Positions 1 through 14,937 are shown, counted from the stretch's first letter. The stretch: DNA of 64,000 bases from Verrucomicrobiota bacterium (GCA_016200005.1 JACQFP010000016.1:33837-97836); one strand, 5' to 3'. Translations and numbers: made by a program. Notes: generated by a model from the sequence alone, not told the origin.

Positions 1-1686
<1,686 letters not shown>

Positions 1687-1693
1687 TCAATTT

Positions 1694-5506
<3,813 letters not shown>

Positions 5507-5719
5507 TTTGACCTTTGATCATTGGCTGGCGAACTGCGCCAAACCCTTTGTTTTGCTAAACGACACAAGGCAAGCACGCGGTATTCAGCCGCGAACTTGC
5601 CGCAACCCAACCCCGAAAGTTTTCAGGGTTCGTTGTCCTGATATCCAACCTGCGTTCTTCGATTTCGTTTGGGCGAAGCGGGCCGGCAGGAACTCTCCCG
5701 CCGACCCCAAAAGCGCCGT

Positions 5720-6109
5720 TTACTTGATTTCCACTTTGGCGCCCGCTTCTTCGAGCTTCTTTTTGGCGGCATCTGAATCCGCCTTGTTGGCGCCTTCCAA
5801 CACCGGCTTCGGGCATTCTTCCACCAACTTCTTGGCTTCCGCCAGACCCAGACCGGCCTTGACTTCACGCACTGCTTTGATGGCGGCGATCTTCTTCTCC
5901 GGCGGCACCGAGACAAGAATCACATCAAACTCCGTTTTGGCTTCCGCCGCCGGAACTGCCGCGCCACCTGCCGGCGTACCCGCCGCAGCGACCGCGACCG
6001 GTGCCGCCGCCGTCACGCCCCAGGCGGTTTCCAGTTGTTTCACCAAGTCGGCGGCTTCCACCACCGTCAGCTTCCCCAATTGTTCCACTAATCCAGTTAA
6101 GTCTGCCAT
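5720..6109 (-). CDS. rplL: 50S ribosomal protein L7/L12
   Basis: 129 residues starting [20 protein letters not shown] at ATG 6109; the frame is open eight codons further upstream but conservation supports this start. It shows the N-terminal dimerisation domain, an Ala/Pro/Gly-rich hinge (about residues 34-56) and the C-terminal factor-binding domain with [23 protein letters not shown]. It forms the flexible ribosomal stalk by binding L10 and recruits the GTPases EF-Tu, EF-G and IF2. It lies 136 bp after rplJ and is presumably co-transcribed with it. Confidence 0.98.
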   Translation of the reverse strand: MADLTGLVEQLGKLTVVEAADLVKQLETAWGVTAAAPVAVAAAGTPAGGAAVPAAEAKTEFDVILVSVPPEKKIAAIKAVREVKAGLGLAEAKKLVEECPKPVLEGANKADSDAAKKKLEEAGAKVEIK

Positions 6110-6245
6110 GTTACCTTTCAGTCTCGTCGTCATCCGTGGCCACGGATGGTTTCAGTTCACGGCCCGCGAACCGACGATTTACTTTGTTGTTATGTTTTTG
6201 TTTTCCCATCCCCGCATCTAAACGAGGATGAAATCGTCTTAAATT

Positions 6246-6758
6246 CTACGCGCCTTTTTCCACGTGTGCCTGAAGCACTCGCACCAACTGGCTCGCGGGT
6301 GTGTTGATCAAGGCGACCAGTTTTGTCGCCGGCGCTTTGAGGACGCCCAGCAACTTGCCGCGCAAGACATCAAGGGACGGCAAATCCGCCAGCGTCAGGA
6401 TGTCCTTGGTTTCCAGGCGTTCATTGTTCAAGTAGCCGAATTTGATTTTCGGTTTGTCGAATTCAGCGGAAAAAGTTTTGACGACTTTGGCGGCGACGGA
6501 GACATCGCGTTTCCCGGTCACCATCGCCAATTGGCCGGACAAGGCGGCGCCCAAGTCGGCGACACCGGCTTCCTGGACCGCGCGACGGAAAAGCGTGTTT
6601 TTAACAACATGAATTTCCGCGCCCGCCTGGATCAACCGTTTACGCAACTCGGTGATCGGCCCGACCTTCAACCCGGTATAGTCCACGACAAAGAAGAACG
6701 GCGAAGCGTTCAACCGCGCAATATATTCATCACCGATGTTCTTTTTTTCAGCACGCAT
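6246..6758 (-). CDS. rplJ: 50S ribosomal protein L10
   Basis: 170 residues starting MRAEKKNIGDEYIARLNASP at ATG 6758. The body FFVVDYTGLKVGPITELRKRL and KNTLFRRAVQEAG is typical L10, and the C-terminal helix carries the L7/L12 binding region. It anchors the L7/L12 stalk to 23S rRNA. It starts only 26 bp after the rplA stop, so there is no room for the long L10 leader known from Enterobacteria; autoregulation by that mechanism is unlikely here. Confidence 0.97.
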   Translation of the reverse strand: MRAEKKNIGDEYIARLNASPFFFVVDYTGLKVGPITELRKRLIQAGAEIHVVKNTLFRRAVQEAGVADLGAALSGQLAMVTGKRDVSVAAKVVKTFSAEFDKPKIKFGYLNNERLETKDILTLADLPSLDVLRGKLLGVLKAPATKLVALINTPASQLVRVLQAHVEKGA

Positions 6759-6784
6759 GGCAGGTATCTCAGTTAGTATTGAAA

Positions 6785-7483
6785 TCAAGTTGTGGCCAGG
6801 AATTCGCGGATGTCCACCCGCACCGGCGGGCTCATGGTCGCGGAAAGAGTGCAACTTTGGACAAATTGGCCTTTCACGCTGGCGGGACGCGCCTTGATGA
6901 CCGCCTCGATCACCGCCCGCGCATTGTCAACGATCTGGTCCAACGTAAAGGACACCTTGCCGACGGGCACATGGACGTTGCCCGCCTTGTCCACTTTGAA
7001 CTCGATGCGACCGGCTTTGACCTCCTTCACTGCTTTGGCCGTGTCATCGGTCACGGTGCCGGTTTTGGGGTTGGGCATCAGGCCGCGTGGCCCGAGCACT
7101 TTGCCAAGCTTGCGGACTTCCGCCATCGCTTCGGGCGTAGCCACGGCCACGTCGAAATCTGTCCAGCCTTCCTGACACTTCTTGATCATGTCTTCGAAGC
7201 CAACAAATTCGGCACCCGCAGCCCGGGCGGCTTCCGCCGCATTGCCGTCCCGCGTGAATACGAGGACGCGGACGGTTTTTCCGCTGCCGTGCGGCAGTGG
7301 AACGGAACCACGAACCATCTGGTCCGATTGTTTCGGGTCCACACCCAACCGAAAAGCAACTTCAACGGACTCGTTGAATTTTGCTTTCGGAAACTTGGAC
7401 AACACTTCGACTGCCGACTTAAGCGGATAGACTTTTTTTCCATCCACCAGTTCGAGCGCTTTTTTGTATTTTTTACTTGGCAT
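6785..7483 (-). CDS. rplA: 50S ribosomal protein L1
   Basis: 232 residues, the usual length. It starts [20 protein letters not shown] and contains the conserved [14 protein letters not shown] segment used in rRNA binding, followed by [17 protein letters not shown]. It forms the L1 stalk that moves E-site tRNA, and in many bacteria represses the L11-L1 operon by binding the mRNA. It follows rplK after 140 bp that hold an AT-rich inverted repeat. Confidence 0.98.
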   Translation of the reverse strand: MPSKKYKKALELVDGKKVYPLKSAVEVLSKFPKAKFNESVEVAFRLGVDPKQSDQMVRGSVPLPHGSGKTVRVLVFTRDGNAAEAARAAGAEFVGFEDMIKKCQEGWTDFDVAVATPEAMAEVRKLGKVLGPRGLMPNPKTGTVTDDTAKAVKEVKAGRIEFKVDKAGNVHVPVGKVSFTLDQIVDNARAVIEAVIKARPASVKGQFVQSCTLSATMSPPVRVDIREFLATT

Positions 7484-7544
7484 TCGTTTTGGTTGCGGTG
7501 CAAACGAGTTATCAGCTCTCCCGCGGTTTATTTAATGCAGATCA

Positions 7545-7615
7545 AGATTATGAGTAAGATTAAGAGACGACCGGTTCGCAGTAATAATCTTAATCTTCAT
7601 CATATTCTTAATCTC
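7545..7615. repeat. AT-rich imperfect inverted repeat between rplK and rplA
   Basis: Left arm 7545-7565 (AGATTATGAGTAAGATTAAGA minus its last base reads as one arm) and right arm 7589-7615 are near-complementary with a four-base insertion, separated by about 23 bp of GC-rich loop. The arms are built from TAAGATT/AATCTTA heptamers, so this may be another member of the heptamer repeats found elsewhere in the window. It sits in the 140-bp rplK-rplA gap, where it could fold in the mRNA; no function is shown. Confidence 0.6.
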
Positions 7616-7623
7616 CTGTTTCA

Positions 7624-8049
7624 TCATTCGACTACTTCAATGCCCATGCTGCGGGCCGTGCCGGAGATCAAGCGGAACGCCGCCTCGTCGCTGGTGGCGT
7701 TCAAGTCCTTCCGTTTGATTTTCACAATGTCCATCACCTGCTTGCGCGTGACCTTGCCGACTTTTTCCTTGTTCGGCGTTTTAGAACCAGTGGCAATGCC
7801 CGCGGCCTTCTTCAGCAGGCCGGAGGCGGGCGGCGATTTAGTGATGAACGTAAATGATTTGTCCTGATAAACGGTGATGACCACGGGAATCACCATGCCC
7901 GCCTGGTCTCTCGTGGCCGCATTGTATTCCTTGCAGAAGGCCATGATGTTGACGCCGTGCTGACCGAGCGCCGGCCCCACGGGCGGAGCAGGATTGGCCT
8001 GCCCGGCCGGAATCTGCAGTTTGATCTGTCCTGTAATCTTCTTCGCCAT
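7624..8049 (-). CDS. rplK: 50S ribosomal protein L11
   Basis: 141 residues, exactly the usual length. Starts [20 protein letters not shown] with the proline-rich [20 protein letters not shown] signature; the C-terminal RNA-binding domain has ARSMGIEV. It binds the GTPase-associated centre of 23S rRNA and is needed for RelA stimulation. It follows nusG by 6 bp, which indicates one transcript with nusG and secE. Confidence 0.98.
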   Translation of the reverse strand: MAKKITGQIKLQIPAGQANPAPPVGPALGQHGVNIMAFCKEYNAATRDQAGMVIPVVITVYQDKSFTFITKSPPASGLLKKAAGIATGSKTPNKEKVGKVTRKQVMDIVKIKRKDLNATSDEAAFRLISGTARSMGIEVVE

Positions 8050-8055
8050 AAATCT

Positions 8056-8604
8056 TTAAGCCTTTTCGACCTGCCAGTATTCCAGTTCCACCGGCGTGTT
8101 GCGGCCGAAAATGTTCACCGTGACCTTCAATTTGCCGCGGTCCGGTTCAATTTCTTCAATCACACCACTGAAGTTCAGGAACGGACCGTTGTTGATCTTG
8201 ATCGTTTCACCGACTTCAAAATTGACTTTGGGCTTCTCGAACTCTTCCGAGGCGGAAATCTGACCCTTGATCAGCTCGATTTCCTCGGTTGAGGCCGTGT
8301 CCGGTTTGTCGCCGCCCACAAACCCAATCGCGCCCTGCGTTTCTTTCACGAAATAATAGGGCTTGGGTAATACGCGCCGGTTTTCGTCCAACAGCACCAT
8401 GTCGATATAGACGTAGCCGGGATGAAGCTTGCGTGTCGTTACTGTCTTCTTGCCATTGCGCACTTCAACGACCTTCTCGATCGGTACCAGAACCTCGCGA
8501 ATGTATTCACCCATCTCCTCGGCTTTGATGCGCCGCTCGATGCTTTCTTTCACCTTCTGCTCCTGGCCAGACAAGGTGTGGATGACGAACCACTGACTTT
8601 GCAT
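8056..8604 (-). CDS. nusG: Transcription termination/antitermination factor NusG
   Basis: 182 residues from ATG 8604 (MQSQWFVIHTLSGQEQKVKE); the frame is open further upstream into secE but this start gives the family length. It has the NGN domain with HPGYVYIDMVLLDE and the C-terminal KOW domain with GETIKINNGPFLNFSGVIEE. It binds RNA polymerase to suppress pausing and bridges to Rho or to ribosomal protein S10. The gene lies 20 bp after secE and 6 bp before rplK, the standard order. Confidence 0.97.
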   Translation of the reverse strand: MQSQWFVIHTLSGQEQKVKESIERRIKAEEMGEYIREVLVPIEKVVEVRNGKKTVTTRKLHPGYVYIDMVLLDENRRVLPKPYYFVKETQGAIGFVGGDKPDTASTEEIELIKGQISASEEFEKPKVNFEVGETIKINNGPFLNFSGVIEEIEPDRGKLKVTVNIFGRNTPVELEYWQVEKA

Positions 8605-8624
8605 GCGATAAGATAAAAGCTTTT

Positions 8625-8885
8625 TCAGGTGATCAACTGCAACAGCAGGTTGATCACAAAATCCACGCCCACGGTGAACCCGCCCAGCAGCACGATTGAC
8701 ACGAAAATCACGACCGTCGAACCTTGCAACTCGGCCAGCGTAGGCCAGGTGCAGCGCTTCAATTCTTCGCGCGTGCTGCGCATGTAATTGGCGAACCGCT
8801 CGAGTTGGCCCTTGCGCCACAAGACGGCAAAGACCACACCGGCGACCGCAACCCAGATAAATATTTTGACCAGATCGTTACTCAC
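8625..8885 (-). CDS. secE: Preprotein translocase subunit SecE
   Basis: 86 residues. The conserved amphipathic SecE core REELKRCTWPTLAEL precedes the main membrane helix VVIFVSIVLLGGFTVGVDFV; there is one additional N-terminal hydrophobic helix (IFIWVAVAGVVFAVLW). SecE clamps SecY in the SecYEG protein-export channel of the inner membrane. It starts 10 bp downstream of tRNA-Ser, so the tRNA and the protein gene are probably processed from the same transcript. Confidence 0.95.
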   Translation of the reverse strand: MSNDLVKIFIWVAVAGVVFAVLWRKGQLERFANYMRSTREELKRCTWPTLAELQGSTVVIFVSIVLLGGFTVGVDFVINLLLQLIT

Positions 8886-8895
8886 AAAATCATTT

Positions 8896-8985
8896 TGGCG
8901 GAGGGGGAGGGATTCGAACCCCCGTTGGCCGTTAAGCCAAAGCGGTTTTCAAGACCGCCGCGTTAGACCACTCTGCCACCCCTCC
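8896..8985 (-). tRNA. tRNA-Ser (anticodon TGA)
   Basis: A 90-nt class II tRNA read on the minus strand. The acceptor stem is GGAGGGG paired with CCCCTCC, the anticodon loop is CTTGAAA (anticodon TGA), there is a long variable arm as expected for serine, the T loop is GGTTCGAATCC, and the encoded CCA lies at 8896-8898. Its position between tRNA-Trp and secE is unusual, because tRNA-Trp normally adjoins secE directly. Confidence 0.96.
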
Positions 8986-8999
8986 GGGCTTAATTCGTT

Positions 9000-9075
9000 T
9001 GGCAGGGCGGGAGGGACTCGAACCCCCAACCGACGGTTTTGGAGACCGCTACTCTACCAATTGAGCTACCGCCCT
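9000..9075 (-). tRNA. tRNA-Trp (anticodon CCA)
   Basis: A 76-nt cloverleaf on the minus strand with acceptor AGGGCGG/CCGCCCT, anticodon loop CTCCAAA giving anticodon CCA, T loop GGTTCGAGTCC and encoded CCA at 9000-9002. Located between tuf and secE, the common bacterial position. Confidence 0.97.
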
Positions 9076-9115
9076 ACTCTCAAAAATGGTGTTCACTATC
9101 ATTGTTTATTAGACG

Positions 9116-9150
9116 AAAAAGGGAGCCGAGGATGTTTCTCCCCGAACTCC
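9116..9150 (-). terminator. Possible Rho-independent terminator after tuf
   Basis: On the minus strand, GGAGTTCGGGG and CCTCGGCTCC can form a stem of about ten pairs (one mismatch, some G-T pairs) and are followed by CTTTTT. It lies 20 bp after the tuf stop and before tRNA-Trp, so it may end or attenuate tuf transcription. Confidence 0.5.
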
Positions 9151-9169
9151 GGATGCTGTAGTCAGTCTT

Positions 9170-10360
9170 TTATGCAACAATATCGCTCACGCGGCCGGCG
9201 CCAATGGTGCGGCCGCCTTCGCGAATCGCGAAGCGTTGGCCTTTTTCCATGGCCACCGGGGCGATCAGTTCGATGTCGGCAGAAACGTTGTCTCCTGGCA
9301 TCACCATCTCCACGCCTTGCGGCAGTTTGACGGTGCCGGTCACGTCCGTCGTGCGGAAATAGAATTGCGGACGATAATTCGTAAAAAACGGCGTATGACG
9401 CCCGCCTTCGTCCTTGGAAAGGACGTAAACTTCCGCTTTGAACTTGGTGTGCGGCGTGATGGTGCCAGGCTTGGCCAACACCATGCCCCGCTCCACTTCC
9501 TCTTTCTTGGTGCCGCGCAGCAACACGCCGACGTTGTCTCCCGCGCTGGCTTTGTCGAGCAGCTTGCGGAACATCTCGATGTCCGTCGCGACAGTTTTCC
9601 GTGTTTCTTTCAAACCGACGATTTCAACATCCGACATCTTGTTCAATTCACCACGCTCAACACGACCCGTGACCACTGTGCCGCGTCCTTCAATATTGAA
9701 CACGTCTTCGATGCACATCAGGAATGGCTTATCAATCTCACGCTGCGGTACCGGGATAAACGTATCCACCGCCTCGAGCAGGTCGGCAATTGCTTTCTCG
9801 CCTTCCGGTTTCCCTTCCATGGCGGCTTTGGAACTGCCACGAATAATCGGGGTCTTGTCCCCGGGAAACTGATATTTGGTTAACAAATCGCGAATTTCCA
9901 TCTCGACCAGATCGAGCAGCTCAGGATCATCCACCAAATCGACCTTGTTCAAGAAAACGACAATTGCCGGGACCCCGACTTGCCGTGCCAGAAGAATATG
10001 TTCGCGGGTCTGTGGCATCGGTCCGTCCGCCGCGCTCACCACCAGAATCGCCCCGTCCATTTGAGCGGCGCCGGTGATCATGTTTTTCACGTAGTCCGCG
10101 TGGCCGGGACAATCGACGTGGGCATAATGCCGGGTGGCGGTTTGATATTCAACGTGAGAAGCCGCAATGGTCACGGTTTTGGTTTCGTCGCGCACGGTGC
10201 CGCCCTTGGTAATTTCCGCGTAGGAGATTTTCGTTGCCAGGTTCTTACGCGCCTGCACTTCCACGATCGCGGCGGTAAGGGTGGACTTTCCGTGATCCAC
10301 GTGACCGATCGTTCCGACGTTTACATGCGGCTTTGTTCTTTGAAACGCTTCTTTTGCCAT
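9170..10360 (-). CDS. tuf: Elongation factor Tu
   Basis: 396 residues, the normal EF-Tu length. The G1 motif [14 protein letters not shown], switch-1 region with [32 protein letters not shown] (G3) and NKVDLVDD (G4) are all present, as is the C-terminal [10 protein letters not shown] barrel segment. It delivers aminoacyl-tRNA to the ribosome. In the usual switch-1 motif RGITI is found; here the corresponding stretch reads TKTVTI, a small lineage-type difference. It sits between tRNA-Thr and tRNA-Trp, the classical tufB context. Confidence 0.98.
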   Translation of the reverse strand: MAKEAFQRTKPHVNVGTIGHVDHGKSTLTAAIVEVQARKNLATKISYAEITKGGTVRDETKTVTIAASHVEYQTATRHYAHVDCPGHADYVKNMITGAAQMDGAILVVSAADGPMPQTREHILLARQVGVPAIVVFLNKVDLVDDPELLDLVEMEIRDLLTKYQFPGDKTPIIRGSSKAAMEGKPEGEKAIADLLEAVDTFIPVPQREIDKPFLMCIEDVFNIEGRGTVVTGRVERGELNKMSDVEIVGLKETRKTVATDIEMFRKLLDKASAGDNVGVLLRGTKKEEVERGMVLAKPGTITPHTKFKAEVYVLSKDEGGRHTPFFTNYRPQFYFRTTDVTGTVKLPQGVEMVMPGDNVSADIELIAPVAMEKGQRFAIREGGRTIGAGRVSDIVA

Positions 10361-10404
10361 TGCATTCTCCGGTTAATTTTGGTTTCGGTTTGTTAAATCA
10401 AATC

Positions 10405-10480
10405 TGGAGCCCATGATCAGGATTGAACTGATGACCTCGTCCTTACCAAGGACGCGCTCTGCCAACTGAGCTACATGGGC
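10405..10480 (-). tRNA. tRNA-Thr (anticodon GGT)
   Basis: A 76-nt cloverleaf on the minus strand: acceptor GCCCATG/CATGGGC, D arm AGCTCAGTTGGCAGAGC, anticodon loop CTTGGTA giving GGT, T loop AGTTCAATCCT and encoded CCA at 10405-10407. It is the first gene of the tuf block; the 200 bp upstream hold no gene. Confidence 0.97.
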
Positions 10481-10684
10481 AAAAGCCAGATTCCTGCCAT
10501 CCTGACATAACGACAAAAAAACCACTACCCCTGTCTTTCAACTAGAAAAACCAAAGGGGCTTGTGATTTTTTGTTTATTCACGGACCGTTAACCGCGAGG
10601 AAACTAAGAAAAGGGAGGCGGGGTGTCAACGGTTTTTATGCACTTTTTTTGGTTGAGTTTATCGACGCCACTCTGACCCGAGAA

Positions 10685-11644
10685 TCAACGCCGCCATTCG
10701 GCTTTCGGCGGCTCAGGCAAATTTTGCGCCCGCAATGCTGTGCGAAAATGCGTTTTGGCCACTTTCTTGAGATTTTCCGCCCCGTGCCGAGCGACAAAAT
10801 CTTTGGCGACGGCATCAACCGTCGCTGATGCCCCCTTCGGGAAACTCATCTCGAATTGTTTCCCCAACGCCGTCAAGCGACTCACGAATTCATCCCGCGC
10901 CAGGATCGAAGCTGCCGCCACCGCCACATCCTCTTCCGCCTTGTGCCGCTGCACCAATTCTATTTCTCGCCCCAAACTCATTAACGCTTTAGCAACGACT
11001 TCTTTGTTCGAAGCAAACTGATCGCTGATCGCGCGAACAGGCGGCGGATTCATCCGATGCTTCTGTCCCATCAAATTCTCAATGACCCGGGCATGTCCCC
11101 ACGCCAGCAAAGTATTCACGCTCTTCATTTTCCCGTAAAGCCGGTTGTAAGCTTCGTTGCCGATCGGAACAACCGATGTCACACAACCGGGCGTCTCGCG
11201 AATCACCTTCGCCAGCTCCGCAATTCTCCTGTCGCTTGAAATATTTTTTGAATCCCGGATGCCGGCGTCCTGCCAGGCTTTGACCACGGCTGCGTTTACA
11301 TAAACACCCGCCACGCACAAAGGCCCAAAGAAATCTCCCTTTCCACTTTCGTCCACACCGAGCCGCGGCAGCAGCAGGTCGGGATTCAGAACCGCTTCGT
11401 AACCCAAACGCGCCTGCTTCAATATCTCCGGCTCCAAAACGAACTCGACGAACTCCTGCGTTCCCTTTCCTTGCACAACCAGTTTGCCGCTTTCGTAATA
11501 CACCACGTTGAGTTTCTCCCTTTCACCGGCAAACCGCGCATAGGGCACGTCACGAAATTTGTAGTTATGTTCCTGAAGATATGCCTGCAAAGCCGCTGCC
11601 TGTTTTTCGTCCAGCTTGCAGGTGAAAGAGGTTAATGGTTTCAC
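10685..11644 (-). CDS. rnhC: Ribonuclease HIII
   Basis: Cleaves RNA in RNA-DNA hybrids. The N-terminal TBP-like substrate-binding domain (PLTSFTCKLDEKQAAALQAY) is followed by the catalytic domain with GVDESGKGDFFGPL (active-site Asp-Glu) and later HKAEEDVAVAAASILARDEF, the HIII/HII signature. No ATG lies near the conserved start; GTG 11644 gives about 319 residues, close to the family length. The frame stays open to 11833, overlapping the divergent mutY gene, which argues against the longer form. The start is therefore inferred. Confidence 0.93.
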   Translation of the reverse strand: MKPLTSFTCKLDEKQAAALQAYLQEHNYKFRDVPYARFAGEREKLNVVYYESGKLVVQGKGTQEFVEFVLEPEILKQARLGYEAVLNPDLLLPRLGVDESGKGDFFGPLCVAGVYVNAAVVKAWQDAGIRDSKNISSDRRIAELAKVIRETPGCVTSVVPIGNEAYNRLYGKMKSVNTLLAWGHARVIENLMGQKHRMNPPPVRAISDQFASNKEVVAKALMSLGREIELVQRHKAEEDVAVAAASILARDEFVSRLTALGKQFEMSFPKGASATVDAVAKDFVARHGAENLKKVAKTHFRTALRAQNLPEPPKAEWRR

Positions 11645-11717
11645 AAAGTGCGTGTCATCGTAAGCCGTTGCTATATCCTCTGCAACTGTGACAAGAAAAA
11701 AACTCGGGCGTCGAGCA

Positions 11718-12845
11718 ATGAGCGCCAGGCACAAACATCCCGGTTTCACCACTGTCCGCAAATGCAAAGCAATCGTTCCCTTGTTGCTCTCCTGGTTCGC
11801 AACAAACGCGCGCGACCTCCCCTGGCGACGCACTCGGGATCCCTATTCCATCTGGATTTCCGAGATCATGCTCCAGCAAACTCAAGTGAAGACCGTCATT
11901 CCATATTGGCAACGCTGGATGCGCGAACTGCCAACGCTACAATCCTTGGCCCGCGCGCGACCGGAAAAGATTCTGAAACTTTGGGAGGGACTGGGGTACT
12001 ACACGCGCGCCCTTAATCTCCATAAAGCTGCCCGACAAATCATGGCAATGCACGCCGGCAAGTTTCCCGAAAAGTTCGACGACATCCTCGCGCTGCCGGG
12101 CGTTGGCCGCTACACCGCCGGCGCCATTTGCAGCATCGCTTTCAATCAACCCACTCCCATCCTCGACGGTAATGTCATCCGGGTGTTGACCCGCGTCTTT
12201 GGCATCGGGGAAAATCCGCGCGATAAATTGACGAACACCAAACTCTGGCAGTTGGCCGAAACACTCGTGCAGACCGCTGCCGATATTTCTCGTCCCGCAT
12301 CCCGCATCCCGCATCCCGCATCACTCGCCTCCCACTTCAACCAATCGTTGATGGAACTCGGCGCGCTCGTTTGCACACCACGTTCACCGCGGTGCTGTGA
12401 CTGCCCGGCAAGGAAACACTGCATCGCTTGGCGCGAAAATCGCATCGCCCAACTGCCCAATCTCGCCAGGCGCGCGGCCACCACCGGGCGGCGATTCATC
12501 GCCTTTGTCGTCAAATGCAATGAAAACTTCCTCGTCCGTCAAAGACCCTCCGGCGTCGTCAATGCCCAGCTTTGGGAATTTCCGAACCTGGAATTGAACG
12601 GCGAATCGGATTTGAAAGTCGTAGCGAAGTCTGCGCTTGGCTTCGCCCCCAAGAACCTGCGCCCGCTCTGCGTCATTAAACACTCCATCACGCGCTATCG
12701 CATCACACTCGAAGCATACCAGTCCCAACTAAAGTTGGCTCCGACGAAAACCCGTCAACCCGATCAATGGCTCGCGCCAACGGAACTGAAGCAACTCGCC
12801 TTCGCCAGTGCCCATAAAAAAATCCTGGCTCAATTGTCACCCTGA
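11718..12845 (+). CDS. mutY: A/G-specific adenine glycosylase
   Basis: Removes adenine mispaired with 8-oxoguanine. It has DLPWRRTRDPYSIWISEIML, QQTQVKTVIPYWQRW, the helix-hairpin-helix LPGVGRYTAGAICSIAF with the catalytic-site Asp in LDGN, and four iron-sulfur cysteines (CTPRSPRCCDCPARKHC). A C-terminal Nudix-like domain recognises 8-oxoguanine (VRQRPSGVVNAQLWEFPNLE). ATG 11718 was chosen; GTG 11688 is possible. Anomaly: between the helical domains (about residues 192-206) the peptide ISRPASRIPHPASLAS is encoded by a 28-bp heptamer array and is not expected in MutY. It is divergent from rnhC. Confidence 0.95.
   Translation: MSARHKHPGFTTVRKCKAIVPLLLSWFATNARDLPWRRTRDPYSIWISEIMLQQTQVKTVIPYWQRWMRELPTLQSLARARPEKILKLWEGLGYYTRALNLHKAARQIMAMHAGKFPEKFDDILALPGVGRYTAGAICSIAFNQPTPILDGNVIRVLTRVFGIGENPRDKLTNTKLWQLAETLVQTAADISRPASRIPHPASLASHFNQSLMELGALVCTPRSPRCCDCPARKHCIAWRENRIAQLPNLARRAATTGRRFIAFVVKCNENFLVRQRPSGVVNAQLWEFPNLELNGESDLKVVAKSALGFAPKNLRPLCVIKHSITRYRITLEAYQSQLKLAPTKTRQPDQWLAPTELKQLAFASAHKKILAQLSP
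12294..12321. repeat. Four perfect CCCGCAT heptamers inside mutY
   Basis: Four identical copies of CCCGCAT (28 bp) lie within the mutY reading frame at the junction before HFNQSLMELG. They translate into a proline/alanine-rich loop. 28 bp is not a multiple of three, so flanking bases must compensate to keep the frame. Confidence 0.95.
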
Positions 12846-12989
12846 AGTTCAGCAGTTTCGCACGCCGACTTTTTTGAAATACATGCCCTTGCCGAGTGCT
12901 TGAGAACAGACTATTCTCCCAATCAACACAATCGCTGCACGAAATCAAACCTTGGCCCTCAAGCCAAACAGAATTGAAAGGAATTGTTT

Positions 12990-13697
12990 ATGATGACACG
13001 ACGCCAAGCCATTCAAAAGACCGCACTCGCCACTGCCGCAGTCGCGGTTGGTTCGTCGCTGACCAGCGCACAAGCACAAACCGCCGCCGGCCCGTTCACG
13101 CTGCCGCCGCTACCTTATGCGTTCGACGCGCTCGAGCCACACATCGACGCGCAAACGATGCAGATCCACCACGACAAACATCACGCTGCGTACGTCATGA
13201 ACCTCAACAAAGCCGTCGCCGATCATCCAGACCTGGCGAAAAAAACCGTGGAGGAAGTCCTCAAAGATTTATCTTCCGTTCCCCAAAACATCCGCACTGC
13301 CGTCCGCAATCACGGCGGCGGGCATTACAACCACTCGTTGTTCTGGCAGATGATGAAGAAAGGCGGGGGCGGTGAACCGAAGGCTGCGTTGGCCAAAGCC
13401 ATCGACAAGAGCTTCGGCAGCTTCGCCGGGTTCAAAGACAAACTCACCGACACGGCGACGAAGGTTTTTGGCAGCGGTTGGGCATGGCTCGTATTGGATG
13501 GCAAGGCCGTAAAGATTGAGTCGTCGCCAAACCAGGACTCACCATTAAGCCAGGGCCATCACATGCTGCTCGGCATCGACGTTTGGGAACACGCCTACTA
13601 TCTCAAGTACCAAAACAAGCGCGCCGACTACATCGCCGCCTGGTTCAACGTCATCAACTGGGATTTCGTTTCCGAGCGCTTTGAAAAACTAGCTTGA
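12990..13697 (+). CDS. Exported Fe/Mn superoxide dismutase
   Basis: Converts superoxide to hydrogen peroxide and oxygen. ATG 12990 is preceded by GAAAGGA at a good distance. The N-terminus [20 protein letters not shown] is a twin-arginine-like export signal ending near AQAQT, so the enzyme is probably folded in the cytoplasm and exported. Metal ligands are visible: His in [14 protein letters not shown], His in [11 protein letters not shown], and Asp/His in [10 protein letters not shown]. At 235 residues, of which about 205 are mature, the size fits the sodA/sodB family. Metal preference cannot be decided from sequence alone. The next gene starts 53 bp later on the same strand. Confidence 0.93.
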   Translation: MMTRRQAIQKTALATAAVAVGSSLTSAQAQTAAGPFTLPPLPYAFDALEPHIDAQTMQIHHDKHHAAYVMNLNKAVADHPDLAKKTVEEVLKDLSSVPQNIRTAVRNHGGGHYNHSLFWQMMKKGGGGEPKAALAKAIDKSFGSFAGFKDKLTDTATKVFGSGWAWLVLDGKAVKIESSPNQDSPLSQGHHMLLGIDVWEHAYYLKYQNKRADYIAAWFNVINWDFVSERFEKLA

Positions 13698-13750
13698 AAT
13701 CCAGGAAAGCGGAATCGGCCTTCACCGTCACACAAATCCAAAATGATTTT

Positions 13751-14635
13751 ATGCGTAACAAACTTTCCCGTCGCTCCGCGCTCCGCAAAATGGCCGGTAG
13801 CGCCGTCGCGATGAGCGCCGCAGCCAGCCTCACCTCACGACTCCGCGCCGCAGATGCCGCCGTTGGCAAAATGAAAGGCCGCATCAACCACTCCGTCTGC
13901 AAGTGGTGTTATTCCAAGGTCAGCCTCGAAGACCTCTGCGTAGCCGGCAAGGACATCGGCCTCCAATCTGTCGAACTGCTCGAGGTTAAGGATTTTGCCA
14001 CGCTCAAGAAACACGGCCTCATCTGCGCCATGGTCAGCGGTGTGCCAGGCGGAATCTCCGACGGCTTCAACCGATTGGAGAATCACGACAAACTGGTGGA
14101 ATATTTCGAGCGAACCACATCGGTGGTCGCCGATCACGGTTTTGTGAACATCATTTGTTTTTCCGGCAACCGCCGCGGACTCGACGACCAGAAGGGTTTG
14201 GAGAATTGCGCCATCGGTCTCAAGCGCGTCATGCCGATTGCCGAGAAGCACAAAGTCACCGTCTGCATGGAGCTGCTCAACAGCAAGGTCGATCACAAGG
14301 ACTATCAATGCGACCACACGGTGTGGGGCGTGGAACTGGTCAAGCGCGTCGGATCGGAACATTTCAAACTGCTCTACGACATCTACCACATGCAAATCAT
14401 GGAGGGCGATGTCATCCGCACCATTCGGCAGAACCAGCAATACATCGCGCACTATCACACCGGCGGCGTGCCCGGTCGCGGCGAGATCGACGAAACCCAG
14501 GAACTGAATTATCCGGCGATCATGAAGGCGATTGTCGAAACCGGTTTCAAAGGCCACGTCGCGCAGGAATTTGTTCCGAAACGACCCGATGTCCTCGCCT
14601 CACTCAAACAAGGCGTGAACATTTGCGATGTGTGA
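13751..14635 (+). CDS. Exported sugar-isomerase-like TIM-barrel protein (hydroxypyruvate isomerase family)
   Basis: 294 residues. The N-terminus MRNKLSRRSALRKMAGSAVA is a twin-arginine-like signal followed by Ala-rich stretch to LRAADA. The body resembles xylose-isomerase-like TIM barrels of the hydroxypyruvate isomerase group: NHSVCKWCYSKVSLEDLC near the start, ELLNSKVDHKDYQCDH, LLYDIYHMQIMEGDVI, and HTGGVPGRGEIDETQELNY with metal-binding His/Glu residues. Substrate is unknown; Verrucomicrobia and Planctomycetes encode many exported members. A TTG at 13694 that overlaps the sod stop would give a longer form, but the twin-arginine motif favours 13751. Confidence 0.85.
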   Translation: MRNKLSRRSALRKMAGSAVAMSAAASLTSRLRAADAAVGKMKGRINHSVCKWCYSKVSLEDLCVAGKDIGLQSVELLEVKDFATLKKHGLICAMVSGVPGGISDGFNRLENHDKLVEYFERTTSVVADHGFVNIICFSGNRRGLDDQKGLENCAIGLKRVMPIAEKHKVTVCMELLNSKVDHKDYQCDHTVWGVELVKRVGSEHFKLLYDIYHMQIMEGDVIRTIRQNQQYIAHYHTGGVPGRGEIDETQELNYPAIMKAIVETGFKGHVAQEFVPKRPDVLASLKQGVNICDV

Positions 14636-14729
14636 TTCTGTTTTATCCGAAGTTAGAAAAGGCGTCGCGCCGCATTGCCAATCGCGGCATGCTGCCGCGC
14701 CTTCATCTAAAACGTGAATCCGGCACATA

Positions 14730-14933
14730 TCACGCGGGCTGCTTATACGGATGCGAAACGACTTGCGAGTTGATATGAAGATGTTGCTCGACGGGGCCTT
14801 GCTGCACGACGACAGGGTTGGAAATTGTGACGCGCACGTGCGCGCTCCATTTTCCCGCAAGTTTGGACAAATCGGTGTTCTTGGTCTCCGACTGCTCTAA
14901 CGACGACGCTGCCCATGTCTTCTCAAGAGTCAT
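14730..14933 (-). CDS. Small protein of unknown function, coupled to the ClpP-fold protein
   Basis: 67 residues (MTLEKTWAASSLEQSETKNT to SHPYKQPA). The ATG lies 4 bp after the stop of the upstream protease-like gene and is preceded by AAAGG, so the two genes are almost certainly one operon. No signal peptide, membrane segment or known domain is visible; the C-terminal half is valine/histidine-rich. Base composition is clearly more AT-rich than the flanking genes, like its partner. Function not recognised. Confidence 0.6.
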   Translation of the reverse strand: MTLEKTWAASSLEQSETKNTDLSKLAGKWSAHVRVTISNPVVVQQGPVEQHLHINSQVVSHPYKQPA

Positions 14934-14937
14934 ACAA

